Assembly: GCA_963742725.1 (NCBI GenBank)
Contig: CAVUMX010000003.1
Location: forward strand, 1,674,001-1,738,000
DNA: 64,000 nt
Direction of reading: 5' to 3'
Source: CAVVAL01 sp963742725
Lineage (GTDB): Bacteria; Actinomycetota; Actinomycetes; Mycobacteriales; Cryptosporangiaceae
The notes under the pieces were generated by a model that did no database searches, was not told the origin of the DNA, and saw only the letters and a list, made by a program, of their open reading frames with translations. Of this stretch, positions 8,071 through 17,020 are shown one piece after another (the first letter of the stretch is position 1; the number at the start of each line of letters is the position of its first letter). A program made the position numbers and the translations under genes.

Positions 8071-9897
8071 ATGGCTGGTGGCCGCCACAGAGGCTCGGTC
8101 GCCCCCCATCTGCGTGCGGTGCGCGCCGTCCGGCAGTCCCGGACGCGCGGCCGACGGCTGGCGCTCGCGCCCTGGATCGTGGTCGCGGTAGTGGTGGCAC
8201 TGCTGCTCGGCGGCATGTCCTTCGGGTACCTGATGCTCGCCAAGAGCGGCTGCGACGGCACACCGACCTCGGTGACCGTCGTCGCCTCGCCGGACCAGTT
8301 CAAGACGATGTCGGCGCTGGCCCAGGAGTGGGTGCAGTCCGAGCCGGAGATGGACGGCAAGTGCATCGGAGCGGTCGTCGAGCGCAAGGAGGCGGCCGAC
8401 GTCGCCGCCGCCCTCGGCCCCGCCTGGGACCCGCGCCGCGACGGGCCACGGCCCGACGTGTGGGCACCGGAGTCGACGGCGTGGCTGCTCGTCGCCGCCG
8501 ACCGCCCGGACGCCGCCGCGATGCTCCCGTCCAACCCGACGAAGCTCGCGTCTTCGCCCGTCGTCATCGCGATGCCCAAGCCGATGGCCGAGGCGCTGAA
8601 GTGGCCGCAGGCCCAGCTCGGCTGGCGCGACATCATCGGCACGTTCGGCGCCGGCAAGACCTGGGCCGACTTCGCCGAGAACGAGAACTGGGGCCGCTTC
8701 CGCATCGGCATGACCGACCCCGCGCGCTCCACGGCCGGCCTGCACGCCCTGTTCTCCATCACCGACTTCAACAACGACCAGGAAGTCAGCAGCGAGGAGA
8801 TCAAGGCCGGGCTCGTCTTCGAACGCGCCGTCACCACGTACGTCAGCGACAGCAGCAAGCTGTTCGAGGGCCTCGCCAAGCAGGACGCCGTCAGCCGCGA
8901 GAACGCCCTCGGCTACGTCTCGGCGTTCCCCGCGCTGGAGAGCGACGTCGCCGCGTACAACAACACCAACCCGAAGGTGCCGCTCGCCCCGATCTACCCG
9001 AAGGAAGGCACCGCCGACGCGAACTACCCGTACACGGTGCTCAAGGCGCCCTGGGTGGACATCGAGCGCCAGCGGATCGCGAACGAGTTCCTGGACTTCC
9101 TCCGCAGCGAGACCGGCCGCAAGGCCTACGGCGAGGCGGGCTTCCGGAGCCCCGACCGCTCCACCGCCGACGCGCCGGACCTCACCGCCGAGCGTGGCTT
9201 CCAGTCCAACATCGCCACGGAGTCGCGCGAGGTGCTCGCCGCCGAATCCGTCACCAAGACGGTCGTCTCGTGGACCGCGCTGCGGCGCCGCGCGAACATC
9301 CTCGCGGTGCTGGACACGTCCGGCTCGATGAACGAGAAGCCACCAGGCTTCCCGGCCTCGAAGCTCCAGATCGTCCAGCTCGCCGCCGGGAAGGCCACCA
9401 GCCTGTTCAGCGACGGCACGAAGATCTCCCTCTGGGAGTTCTCCACCAACCGGACACCCACGACCGACTACAAGGAACTCGTCCCCATGACGCTCATGGG
9501 CGGCAAGGTCAACGGCGTGCCCACCCGGCAGGTCATGGGCGGAGCGATCCGCGGCCTGCAGGCCAAGGGCAACACCGGCCTGTACAACACGACGATCGCC
9601 GCCTACAAGTCCGCGGTCGAGCAGTGGGAGGCCGACCGGCTCAACCTGGTCGTGATCATGACCGACGGCCAGGACGACAACGTCAACGGGCTCAAGCGCG
9701 ACCAGCTCATCGCGCAGCTCAAGCAGGCGTCCCGGCCCGACCGTCCCGTGCAGATCGTGACGATCGCGTACGGGTCCGAGGCGGACGTCAGCTCGCTGCA
9801 GGAGATCTCCCGCGCCACGGGTGGCCGCACGTTCATCTCCCGCAACCCGCAGGACGTCGAGAAGGTCTTCCTCGCCGCCCTGTTCGGCAGCCAGTAG
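8071..9897 (+). CDS. Membrane-anchored protein with solute-binding and von Willebrand factor A domains
   Basis: 608 residues. A short basic N-terminus precedes one transmembrane segment (about residues 30-55), so the rest lies outside the cell. Residues about 65-380 resemble a type-2 extracellular solute-binding protein (SVTVVASPDQFKTMSALAQ, DPARSTAGLHALFS). Residues about 408-605 form a VWA domain with an intact MIDAS site: DTSGS from Asp415 and TDGQD from Thr531. The combination is widespread in actinomycetes; its ligand is not known. No transporter permease or chaperone gene is adjacent. Monocistronic by context, ending in a strong hairpin at 9903-9933. A GGAGG lies 12 bases upstream of the ATG, rather far. 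Confidence 0.8.
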   Translation: MAGGRHRGSVAPHLRAVRAVRQSRTRGRRLALAPWIVVAVVVALLLGGMSFGYLMLAKSGCDGTPTSVTVVASPDQFKTMSALAQEWVQSEPEMDGKCIGAVVERKEAADVAAALGPAWDPRRDGPRPDVWAPESTAWLLVAADRPDAAAMLPSNPTKLASSPVVIAMPKPMAEALKWPQAQLGWRDIIGTFGAGKTWADFAENENWGRFRIGMTDPARSTAGLHALFSITDFNNDQEVSSEEIKAGLVFERAVTTYVSDSSKLFEGLAKQDAVSRENALGYVSAFPALESDVAAYNNTNPKVPLAPIYPKEGTADANYPYTVLKAPWVDIERQRIANEFLDFLRSETGRKAYGEAGFRSPDRSTADAPDLTAERGFQSNIATESREVLAAESVTKTVVSWTALRRRANILAVLDTSGSMNEKPPGFPASKLQIVQLAAGKATSLFSDGTKISLWEFSTNRTPTTDYKELVPMTLMGGKVNGVPTRQVMGGAIRGLQAKGNTGLYNTTIAAYKSAVEQWEADRLNLVVIMTDGQDDNVNGLKRDQLIAQLKQASRPDRPVQIVTIAYGSEADVSSLQEISRATGGRTFISRNPQDVEKVFLAALFGSQ

Positions 9898-9902
9898 GCC
9901 GT

Positions 9903-9933
9903 GGCGGGCGGCCGGGTTCACCGGCCGCCCGCC
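9903..9933 (+). terminator. GC-rich hairpin after the VWA-protein gene
   Basis: Perfect 13-bp stem (GGCGGGCGGCCGG with CCGGCCGCCCGCC) and loop GTTCA, starting 6 bases after the stop codon. No U tract follows, as is common for actinomycete terminators. Confidence 0.6.
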
Positions 9934-10055
9934 GCCGCCCGCCGCCGGCCCGCCGCCCGCCGCCCGCCGCGACAAACCGGACTGTTCGGGATGCGGTGCT
10001 GTAACCGGACGCGGGGTACCCCAACAACCCCGACAGTTGCGCGACGAGACCAGCG

Positions 10056-11216
10056 CTAGTCGCCGGCGAGGGCCCGGCGCACCGGGTCCGCCTTCGCGGC
10101 CGCCTCGGCCACCTCGGCGTCCGCGTCGCTGCTCCAGGTGATGCCGCCGCCGGCCCACACGTGCAGGCGGCCGTCCGTGGCCGCGACCGTGCGGATCGTC
10201 AGGCCCAGGTCCAGACCGTCCGCCGACAGGTACCCCAGCGCACCCATCGCCGGGCCGCGCCCCACCGGCTCCAGCGCCGCGATCACATCCAACGCGGCCA
10301 GCTTCGGCGCACCGGTCACCGACCCGCCCGGCAGCACGGCACGCAGCAACTCCGCCAGCCCCACCCCGGGACGCAGCGCCGCCCGCACCGTCGACTCCGC
10401 CTGCCACAGGTCGCACCAGGGCCGCAGCGCGTACAGCTCCTCGACCAGCACCGTCCCGGTCCGGGCCACCCGCGCCAGGTCGTTGCGTTCCAGGTCGACG
10501 ATCATCACGTGCTCGGCACGCTCCTTCGCCGACGCGTACAGCTCGGCACGGCCCCGCACGTCGCGCGGGCGCGTCCCCTTGATCGGGCGCGTCACGACCT
10601 CGCCGCCCGCGACCGTCACCAGGCACTCCGGCGACCCGGTCGCCACCGCCCAGCCCGCGCCCGCCAGCTGGCCGCCGTAGACCGCCCCGGGCAGCGAGGC
10701 GACCCGCGCCAGCGCCCCGGACGGATCCCCCGTGTACGGCGCGCTCTGGTGGCCGACCACGTTCACCTGGTAGACGTCCCCGCGGCTGATCGCCTCCCGG
10801 ACCGTCTCGACGGCGGCCGCGTGCTCGGCGTCCGTCCACGACCGCACCCAGTCCCCTACCCACAGTGACTGGCCCGCACGCTCGATTTGCGGTGTTTGTG
10901 GCTGCTCTCCGTGACGAATCACCGCCACGAGGTCGGGTACGCCGGGCGCCGGACTGGGCGGTCCGGGCGGCGCGCCGACCATCGCGGCGCCCGCGGCGGC
11001 GGAGATCAGCAGCTCCGCGTACGGTTGCGCGCCGGCCGTAACCTTCGTCACATCCAGGTCGTTGGCCAGGGCGGTGAGATCACGGACAGGAAGTCCTTCG
11101 GCGGCGAGAAAGTCCTCCAGGAGGAGGGCCGGATCGCCCGGATCACCAACCCACCACTCCAGCCGGTTCTGTTCAGAATCGACAGAACCAGCGTGCGGAT
11201 GACGAAGCGTTCTCAA
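10056..11216 (-). CDS. pabB: Chorismate-binding enzyme, aminodeoxychorismate synthase component I-like
   Basis: Converts chorismate plus ammonia to 4-amino-4-deoxychorismate for folate synthesis. The C-terminal chorismate-binding domain is well preserved: PIKGTRPR (the Lys marks PabB-type rather than anthranilate synthases), ERNDL and GSVTGAPK. 386 residues from a TTG start at 11216; the first 30 or so residues are unlike the family, and no good ribosome-binding site is seen, so the true start is uncertain. No glutaminase (pabA) or lyase (pabC) gene is adjacent. An inverted repeat at 11165-11189 lies inside the proposed 5' end. Confidence 0.75.
   Translation of the reverse strand: MRTLRHPHAGSVDSEQNRLEWWVGDPGDPALLLEDFLAAEGLPVRDLTALANDLDVTKVTAGAQPYAELLISAAAGAAMVGAPPGPPSPAPGVPDLVAVIRHGEQPQTPQIERAGQSLWVGDWVRSWTDAEHAAAVETVREAISRGDVYQVNVVGHQSAPYTGDPSGALARVASLPGAVYGGQLAGAGWAVATGSPECLVTVAGGEVVTRPIKGTRPRDVRGRAELYASAKERAEHVMIVDLERNDLARVARTGTVLVEELYALRPWCDLWQAESTVRAALRPGVGLAELLRAVLPGGSVTGAPKLAALDVIAALEPVGRGPAMGALGYLSADGLDLGLTIRTVAATDGRLHVWAGGGITWSSDADAEVAEAAAKADPVRRALAGD
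11165..11189. promoter_or_regulatory. Inverted repeat at the 5' end of the pabB-like gene
   Basis: GGTTCTGT and ACAGAACC (8-bp arms, 9-base centre). It overlaps the first codons of the pabB-like gene as annotated. It may be an operator or a leader hairpin, or a sign that translation starts further in. Confidence 0.35.
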
Positions 11217-11318
11217 TTTGTTGTCCGCAACCTGACGGAGTTACCCCGCAATCCACTTGCCATGGTGGAGCATGATGTGAGCAGTACCACACCTCGATAC
11301 GTCGACCGGAGACCCCCG

Positions 11319-11516
11319 ATGTGCCCGCACACGCCGTCCTGCCCGCCATACAGCGCGTCTGACCGGGAAGCTGCCCACGTGGTGGCCGCACACCCCGAGC
11401 AGGGCTGGAGCCTGCTGTGCAACGGGGTGATCGTCTTCGAGGACACCGGCGAACTGCTCCCCGACGGCCGCTCCGTGGCCCCCGCCCGACCCGAACCGTG
11501 CCACGCCGCCGCCTGA
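11319..11516 (+). CDS. DUF5999 small protein
   Basis: 65-residue cytoplasmic protein of the DUF5999 family common in actinomycetes. The start at the MCPH motif (ATG at 11319, GGAG 8 bases upstream) gives the usual family N-terminus, with cysteines at residues 2 and 7. The conserved core HPEQGWSLLCNGVIVFEDTG is complete. Function unknown; the clustered Cys and His could bind metal. Divergent from the pabB-like gene. Confidence 0.8.
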   Translation: MCPHTPSCPPYSASDREAAHVVAAHPEQGWSLLCNGVIVFEDTGELLPDGRSVAPARPEPCHAAA

Positions 11517-11734
11517 TCACGCTGCGCTGAAACCGGCGCGCGCCGCACCGCCGCGCGCCGTCTCACGTTGTCACAACTCTCCGCGATGGCGCGCACCCTT
11601 GCATCGCCCGTCCTCATGGCGCCATCCTCCCACCCGGCCGCACCCACACCCGCGCCGCCGCACACGCCACCCGCCGCGAGCCTCCCGCGCACACGCGCCT
11701 CACAACCGCCGCGAGCCCGTCCGTACGCCGAGGT

Positions 11735-11781
11735 TCGGACTTTTGAGGGGCGCGGGCACCGCGGCACCCTCAAAAGTCCGA
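11735..11781. repeat. Dispersed hairpin, copy 1 (terminator-like)
   Basis: 15-bp perfect arms, TCGGACTTTTGAGGG at 11735-11749 and its complement at 11767-11781, around a 17-base loop. It lies 10 bases past the gcvP stop codon, between convergent DUF5999 and gcvP genes. A near-identical stem recurs at 37869-37917 with an unrelated loop. Likely a bidirectional terminator spread as a repeat. Confidence 0.7.
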
Positions 11782-11791
11782 CAGTGGGGCG

Positions 11792-14659
11792 CTAGGCGAA
11801 GGCCTCGGGCGGCGGGCAGGAGCAGACCAGGTTCCGGTCGCCGTACGCGCCGTCGATCCGCCGCACCGGCGGCCAGTACTTCGCCCGCTTCAGCTCCGGC
11901 ACCGGGTACACGGCCGTCTCGCGGTCGTAGCTGTGGTCCCACTCCCCCGCGACCATCGCCGCGGTGTGCGGCGCGTTCCGCAGCGGGTTGTCCTCCTTGC
12001 CGAACTCGCCCGAGGCGACCTTGTCGATCTCGCCCCGGATCGCGATCATCGCGTCGATGAACCGGTCGATCTCGGTCAGGTCCTCGGACTCCGTCGGCTC
12101 CACCATCAGCGTCCCGGCGACGGGGAACGACATCGTCGGTGCGTGGAAGCCGTAGTCGATGAGCCGCTTCGCGACGTCGTCCACGGTGACGCCGGTGGCC
12201 TTCGTGATCGGACGCAGGTCCAGGATGCACTCGTGCGCGACCAGCCCGCCCTGGCCCGTGTACAGCACCGGGAAGTGCTCGTTCAGGCGCGTGGCCATGT
12301 AGTTGGCGGCGAGGATCGCGGTGCCGGTGGCGTCGCGCAGCCCGTCCGGACCCATCAGGCGCAGGTACGTCCAGGAGATCGGCAGGATACTGGCGGAACC
12401 CCACGGCGCCGACGCGACCGGACCGACCGGGCCCTTGCCGAGCGACGGCGCGAACGGGTGGGTCGGCAGGTAGCCGGCCAGGTGCTCGCGCACCGCCACC
12501 GGCCCGACGCCCGGACCGCCGCCGCCGTGCGGGATGCAGAACGTCTTGTGCAGGTTGAGGTGGCTCACGTCGGCGCCGAACTTGCCGGGCTTGGCCAGCC
12601 CCAGCAGCGCGTTGAGGTTCGCACCGTCCACATAGACCTGGCCGCCGGCCTCGTGCACGGCCGCGCACACGTCCGCGATGGCGGTCTCGAACACGCCGTG
12701 CGTGGACGGGTACGTGACCATCAGCGCGGCGAGTGAGTCGGCGTTGGCGTCGATCTTGGTGTGCAGGTCGTCCAGGTCGACGTTGCCGGCCTCGTCGCAG
12801 GCCACGACGACGACGCGCATCCCGGCCATGACGGCGGACGCGGCGTTCGTGCCGTGCGCCGACGACGGGATCAGGCACACGTCGCGGTGGTCCTCACCCC
12901 GGTCCAGGTGCCAGGCGCGGATCGCGAGCAGCCCGGCGAACTCGCCCTGGGAACCGGCGTTCGGCTGGAGGCTCACCGCGTCGTACCCGGTGACCTCGGC
13001 GAGCCAGCGCTCCAGGTCGGCGATGAGCGACGCATACCCGCGGGCCTGCTCGGACGGCGCGAACGGGTGGATCCGCGCGAACTCCGGCCACGTCACCGGC
13101 TCCATCTCGGTGGTGGCGTTGAGCTTCATCGTGCACGAGCCGAGCGGGATCATCGCCCGGTCGAGCGCGACGTCGTAGTCGGCGAGCCGGCGCAGGTACC
13201 GCAGCATCGACGTCTCGGACCGGTGACTGTGGAACACCGGGTGGGTGAGGAACTCACTGTCGCGCAGCAGCCCGTCGGGCAGGGTGTCGGCGGCGGCCGT
13301 GTCGAGCGCGGCGACGTCGGCCACGGTGACGCCGAAGGCGCCCCAGACGGCGTGCAGGTCGGCGACGGTCGTCACCTCGTCGCAGGCGAGCCCGATCGTG
13401 TCGGCGTCGACGAGGCGCAGGTTCACGCCGGCCTCGGCGGCGGCGTCCACAATGGCGCCCGCGCGGCCCGGCACGCGGGTCTGGACGGTGTCGAAGAACG
13501 CGTCGTGGACCAGCTCGATGCCGCCGTCGCGCAGCCCGGCCGCCAGGACGGTGGCCATCCGGTGCGCGCGCTGGGCGATGAGCCGCAGCCCGTCCGGGCC
13601 GTGCCACACCGCGTACATGCTGGCCATCACGGCGAGCAGCACCTGGGCCGTGCAGATGTTGCTGGTCGCCTTCTCCCGGCGGATGTGCTGCTCGCGGGTC
13701 TGGAGCGCCAGCCGGTACGCGGGCTGGCCGTCGGCGTCGACGCTGACCCCGACGAGCCGCCCCGGCAGCATCCGCTGCAGGCTCTGCCGCACCGCCATGA
13801 ACCCGGCGTGCGGGCCGCCGAAGCCGAGCGGCACCCCGAAGCGCTGCGCGCAGCCGACGGCGATGTCCGCCCCGACCTCACCGGGCGCGCGGAGCAGCGC
13901 GAGCGCGAGCAGGTCGGCGGCGACCGCGACCAGGGCGCCACGCCCGTGCGCCTGCTCGATCAGCGCCGCGTGGTCGCGGACCACGCCGGACGTGCCCGGG
14001 TACTGCACGAGGACGCCGAAGAACTCGCCGTCGGGCAGGCCGGCGGTCAGGTCGGTGACGGCGAGTTCGATGCCGAGCGGCTCGGCGCGCGTGGCGAGGA
14101 CGGCGATCGTCTGCGGATGCGCGTCAGCGTCCACGATGAAGGTGTTGGTCTTGACCTTGGTGGCGCGGCGCGCCAGCGTCATGGCCTCGGCGGCGGCCGT
14201 GCCCTCATCGAGCAGGGAGGCGCCGGCGACGGGCAGGCCGGTGAGGTCGGCGACCATCGTCTGGAAGTTCAGCAGCGCCTCGAGCCGGCCCTGCGAGATC
14301 TCCGGCTGGTACGGCGTGTAGGCCGTGTACCAGGCCGGGTTCTCCAGGACGTTGCGCAGCACCACCGGCGGGGTGTGGGTGTCGTGGTAGCCGAGGCCGA
14401 TCATCTGCGTCATCGGCCGGTTCTGCGCGGCGAGGGCACGCAGCTCGGCGATCGCCTCGGGTTCGGTGGCGGCCTCCGGCAGCGCGAGCCGTTCGTGGGA
14501 TCGGATCACCTCCGGGACGGCGGCCTCCAGCAGCGCGTCGACGCTGGGCTGGCCGATCGCGGCGAGCATCCGCTGCTTGTCCTCCGCGGACGGGCCGATG
14601 TGGCGCCGCGCGAACGGGACACCGCCGGCGAGCTCGGTGAGGGAAGGCCGATCGGTCAT
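11792..14659 (-). CDS. gcvP: Glycine dehydrogenase (decarboxylating), glycine cleavage P protein
   Basis: PLP enzyme that decarboxylates glycine and transfers the aminomethyl group to lipoylated GcvH. 955 residues, full length for the fused (single-chain) P protein. The PLP lysine lies in NLHKTFCIPHGGGGPG, about residue 704. The ATG at 14659 was chosen because GGAG precedes it by 6 bases and it gives the family N-terminus; a longer frame continues upstream only through the riboswitch. A tandem glycine riboswitch precedes it. gcvH lies about 4 kb away at 18469-18852; gcvT is not in the window. Confidence 0.97.
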   Translation of the reverse strand: MTDRPSLTELAGGVPFARRHIGPSAEDKQRMLAAIGQPSVDALLEAAVPEVIRSHERLALPEAATEPEAIAELRALAAQNRPMTQMIGLGYHDTHTPPVVLRNVLENPAWYTAYTPYQPEISQGRLEALLNFQTMVADLTGLPVAGASLLDEGTAAAEAMTLARRATKVKTNTFIVDADAHPQTIAVLATRAEPLGIELAVTDLTAGLPDGEFFGVLVQYPGTSGVVRDHAALIEQAHGRGALVAVAADLLALALLRAPGEVGADIAVGCAQRFGVPLGFGGPHAGFMAVRQSLQRMLPGRLVGVSVDADGQPAYRLALQTREQHIRREKATSNICTAQVLLAVMASMYAVWHGPDGLRLIAQRAHRMATVLAAGLRDGGIELVHDAFFDTVQTRVPGRAGAIVDAAAEAGVNLRLVDADTIGLACDEVTTVADLHAVWGAFGVTVADVAALDTAAADTLPDGLLRDSEFLTHPVFHSHRSETSMLRYLRRLADYDVALDRAMIPLGSCTMKLNATTEMEPVTWPEFARIHPFAPSEQARGYASLIADLERWLAEVTGYDAVSLQPNAGSQGEFAGLLAIRAWHLDRGEDHRDVCLIPSSAHGTNAASAVMAGMRVVVVACDEAGNVDLDDLHTKIDANADSLAALMVTYPSTHGVFETAIADVCAAVHEAGGQVYVDGANLNALLGLAKPGKFGADVSHLNLHKTFCIPHGGGGPGVGPVAVREHLAGYLPTHPFAPSLGKGPVGPVASAPWGSASILPISWTYLRLMGPDGLRDATGTAILAANYMATRLNEHFPVLYTGQGGLVAHECILDLRPITKATGVTVDDVAKRLIDYGFHAPTMSFPVAGTLMVEPTESEDLTEIDRFIDAMIAIRGEIDKVASGEFGKEDNPLRNAPHTAAMVAGEWDHSYDRETAVYPVPELKRAKYWPPVRRIDGAYGDRNLVCSCPPPEAFA

Positions 14660-14717
14660 GGGGCGCTCCGGGAGGTGCGGGCGGGGCACGGCGCTGCCGT
14701 GGCCCGCGGGCCAGCCT

Positions 14718-14900
14718 CCCCCTCTGTCATCGGAACCTGAGAGCTTCACCCGAGGAGCCGGGTTTTCACCGTCGGTGAGGCGCATCCGCGCGCCTGCTTT
14801 CCAGAGTCGCCTACCCACACGGTCCTTTCGCCTGAGAGGTTCCGGGGAGGGTTGCTCCTTCGGCGCCCCGGCACTGGCTGTCCGGGGTCTCTCCCGCGTG
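14718..14900 (-). ncRNA. Tandem glycine riboswitch upstream of gcvP
   Basis: On the minus strand the RNA reads GCGGGAGAGACCCC, then GCCGAAGGAGCAA, CTCTCAGGCGAAAGGACCG, a short linker, GACTCTGGAAAGCAGG, CACCGACGGTGAAAACCC and CTCTCAGGTTCC-GATGACAGAGGGG. These are the conserved segments of two successive gcvT-motif aptamers. It ends about 60 bases before the gcvP start. The established role is to switch on glycine cleavage genes when glycine is abundant. Confidence 0.95.
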
Positions 14901-14968
14901 GGGGTTATCGGCGCACTTCACGGTACCAGCGGGCGGCCACCCCCGCAGGGTGGGACGCGCCACACACG

Positions 14969-15634
14969 TCACCGTCGCAACACGTCCGTGACCGCAGGGT
15001 CCGGCGGTGACTCAACTGCAGGTGGACGGTCACGGATCGTGTCCAGCGCGGCCTTGGCGGCGGCGGCCACCTCCCGCGTCTTGTTCTTGCGCAGCGTCAC
15101 CTGCCGGCACGGGTGGCAGCGGGCCGCGACGCCCTCGGCCTCGACGCCGTGGTGGCGGCACAACGTCACGGCACGCGGCAGGTGGAACGCCTGGCTCACC
15201 AGCAGCGCCTTCCGGACGCCGTACACCTGGGCCGCCCGCGCGCACGTGTCGTAGCTGTCCAGGCCGTACGGGTCGGTGACGATGCGATCCCTGGGGACGC
15301 CGCGTTCCACCAGGTAGTCCGTCATCACCGAGACCTCGTTGCCGGACCCGCCGGCGGCGTCACCGGACACGAGCACAGCCTTGGCCTTGCCCGTGCGGAC
15401 CAGCTCGGCGGCGATGTCGAGGCGACCGGCCAGAAAGGACTTCGGGTGCTGCCCGCCCGGCGCCAGCTCGGCCCCGAACACGATCACCACCGGCGCGCTC
15501 GGCGCCTCACCCACGCCGTGCCGGTGCCCGGCCGACGTGGACGCGATCCACCCGATCGGGCCGGCAACAGTTCCTAGTGCGGCCACTACGACGAGGACGA
15601 GCACCAACCGCCATCCGCGACACCAACGGGCCAT
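14969..15634 (-). CDS. SanA/YdcF-like DUF218 membrane protein
   Basis: 221 residues with one N-terminal transmembrane segment (about residues 8-30) and a DUF218 domain outside it (VVIVFGAELAPGGQHPKSF, KAVLVSGD, DPYGLDSYDTCARA, VSQAFHLPRA). Relatives include SanA (vancomycin exclusion) and YdcF; they are thought to act in the envelope, but the reaction is not established. Lies between the gcvP riboswitch and the ResR-like gene on the same strand, 27 bases after the latter, so it may be its operon partner. Confidence 0.8.
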   Translation of the reverse strand: MARWCRGWRLVLVLVVVAALGTVAGPIGWIASTSAGHRHGVGEAPSAPVVIVFGAELAPGGQHPKSFLAGRLDIAAELVRTGKAKAVLVSGDAAGGSGNEVSVMTDYLVERGVPRDRIVTDPYGLDSYDTCARAAQVYGVRKALLVSQAFHLPRAVTLCRHHGVEAEGVAARCHPCRQVTLRKNKTREVAAAAKAALDTIRDRPPAVESPPDPAVTDVLRR

Positions 15635-15661
15635 TCCGCGATTGTGGCGGACGGGGTCAAA

Positions 15662-16258
15662 TCACCCGGTGCGGCGGGCCCGACGGGCGGAGAGCTCGTC
15701 GGCGGCGGACAGGGCCGCAGAGGTGTGCTCGGTACCGTCGGCACGCTCGCCCGGCATCGTGGCGAGGGAGCCCTCGATCTCGCGGAACGCGCCGCTGACC
15801 GCGATGCCGAAGACGCCCTGGCCGCCCTGGAGCAGGTCGACGACCTCCTCCGGTGACGTGCACTCGTACACGGTCGTGCCGTCGGACAGCAGCGTGATCT
15901 TGGCGAGGTCGTCGACGCCCCGGGCGCGCAGCTGCTCGACGGCGACCCGGATGTTCTGCAGCGACACCCCCGCGTCCAGGAGCCGCTTGACGATCTTCAG
16001 GACGAGGATGTCGCGGAAGGAGTAGAGCCGCTGGCTGCCGGAACCGTGCGCGGACCTTATCGACGGCTCCACCAGGCTCGTGCGGGCCCAGTAGTCGAGC
16101 TGGCGGTACGTGATGCCGGCGGCGTGGCACGCGGTCGGACCGCGGTAGCCGATCATCTCGTCCGGCGCCTTGCGCAGCCCCTCGCTGAACAGCACGCCCT
16201 GCTCAGGAGCGACCTGCGGCCGCCCGGCTAGCTCACCGATGCTGTCGCGCTCGACCAC
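15662..16258 (-). CDS. MerR-family regulator, ResR/McdR (Rv1830) type
   Basis: DNA-binding regulator of 198 residues. The MerR winged helix-turn-helix spans about residues 35-105 (GITYRQLDYWART, SGSQRLYSFRDILVLKIVKRLLDAG), followed by the highly conserved GTTVYECTSPEEVVDLLQGG stretch typical of mycobacterial Rv1830, a regulator tied to cell growth and division. GTG at 16258 was chosen because GGAGG lies 7 bases upstream. Sits between the DUF151 nuclease gene and the DUF218 gene, the same neighbourhood as in Mycobacterium. In its leader, GTTGACCG near 16287 and CGGTCAAC near 16333 form a distant inverted pair. Confidence 0.85.
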   Translation of the reverse strand: MVERDSIGELAGRPQVAPEQGVLFSEGLRKAPDEMIGYRGPTACHAAGITYRQLDYWARTSLVEPSIRSAHGSGSQRLYSFRDILVLKIVKRLLDAGVSLQNIRVAVEQLRARGVDDLAKITLLSDGTTVYECTSPEEVVDLLQGGQGVFGIAVSGAFREIEGSLATMPGERADGTEHTSAALSAADELSARRARRTG

Positions 16259-16430
16259 GACCAGACCTCCACCCTGGGCAGACCCGGTTGACCGTCCGGG
16301 GAGTTTCCTTGACGGTAAGAGTCTGGTGAACACCGGTCAACGCTGACCGACGGCGTGTCGAGACACTCCGAGCCGGCCAGGCGATGACGAGCGTCACACT
16401 CCAGACTAAACCCGACAATTGGTGTGGGCT

Positions 16431-16898
16431 TCAGGACCCGGCGAAGTCGTCCGGCGAGATCGTGTCCAGAAATTCCCGGAACTTCTCGACCTCGTCCTCC
16501 TGCTCGTCCGGGATGACGATCCCGGCCTCGTCGAGGACCGCCTCCGCGCACGAGATCGCCGCGCCGACCCGCAGCGCGAGCGCGATCGCGTCCGACGGCC
16601 GGGAGCTGACCCGGACGCCGTCCCCGATCACCAGGTCGGCGTAGAAGACGTTCTCGCGCAGCTCGACGATCTCCACCTTGCGCAGCGGCGACTTCAGCGC
16701 GTTCAGCACGTCCCTGAGGAGGTCGTGGGTCAGCGGCCGCGACGGGCGCACCCCCTGCTGTTCGAACGCGATCGCCGTGGCCTCCACCGGCCCGATCCAG
16801 ATCGGCAGGTACCGGTCGCCGACCGCCTCCTTGAGCAGGACGATCGGTTGGTTGTTCGGCAGCTCCACCCGGACGCCGACCACGTTGAGCTCCTTCAC
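16431..16898 (-). CDS. DUF151 bifunctional nuclease-family protein (Rv1829-like)
   Basis: 155 residues covering the whole DUF151 domain (NQPIVLLKEAVGDRYLPIWI, SRPSDAIALALRVGA) and the C-terminal acidic tail DEQEDEVEKFREFLD. Family members include plant bifunctional nucleases with RNase/DNase activity; the bacterial role is unclear. Start GTG at 16898 gives MKELNVVG, aligning with the mycobacterial N-terminus; longer in-frame starts add unrelated residues. Between ftsR and resR, as in Mycobacterium tuberculosis Rv1828-Rv1830. Confidence 0.88.
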   Translation of the reverse strand: MKELNVVGVRVELPNNQPIVLLKEAVGDRYLPIWIGPVEATAIAFEQQGVRPSRPLTHDLLRDVLNALKSPLRKVEIVELRENVFYADLVIGDGVRVSSRPSDAIALALRVGAAISCAEAVLDEAGIVIPDEQEDEVEKFREFLDTISPDDFAGS

Positions 16899-17020
16899 CA
16901 CGCCTCCGTCCTCGGTGCCCGGCGCGCGCCGAGATGGCGGTCCGGTACGCAGACCAAACTTCCTCACTGACGAACGTACACGGTGCGCCCGCGCTCAGCG
17001 CGCCGGCTTCGGGGACCGGA

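Noticed and set aside
14660..14818. Upstream extension of gcvP to 14818
   Set aside because: The extra codons coincide with the second glycine riboswitch aptamer; the ATG at 14659 has a ribosome-binding site and gives the family N-terminus.
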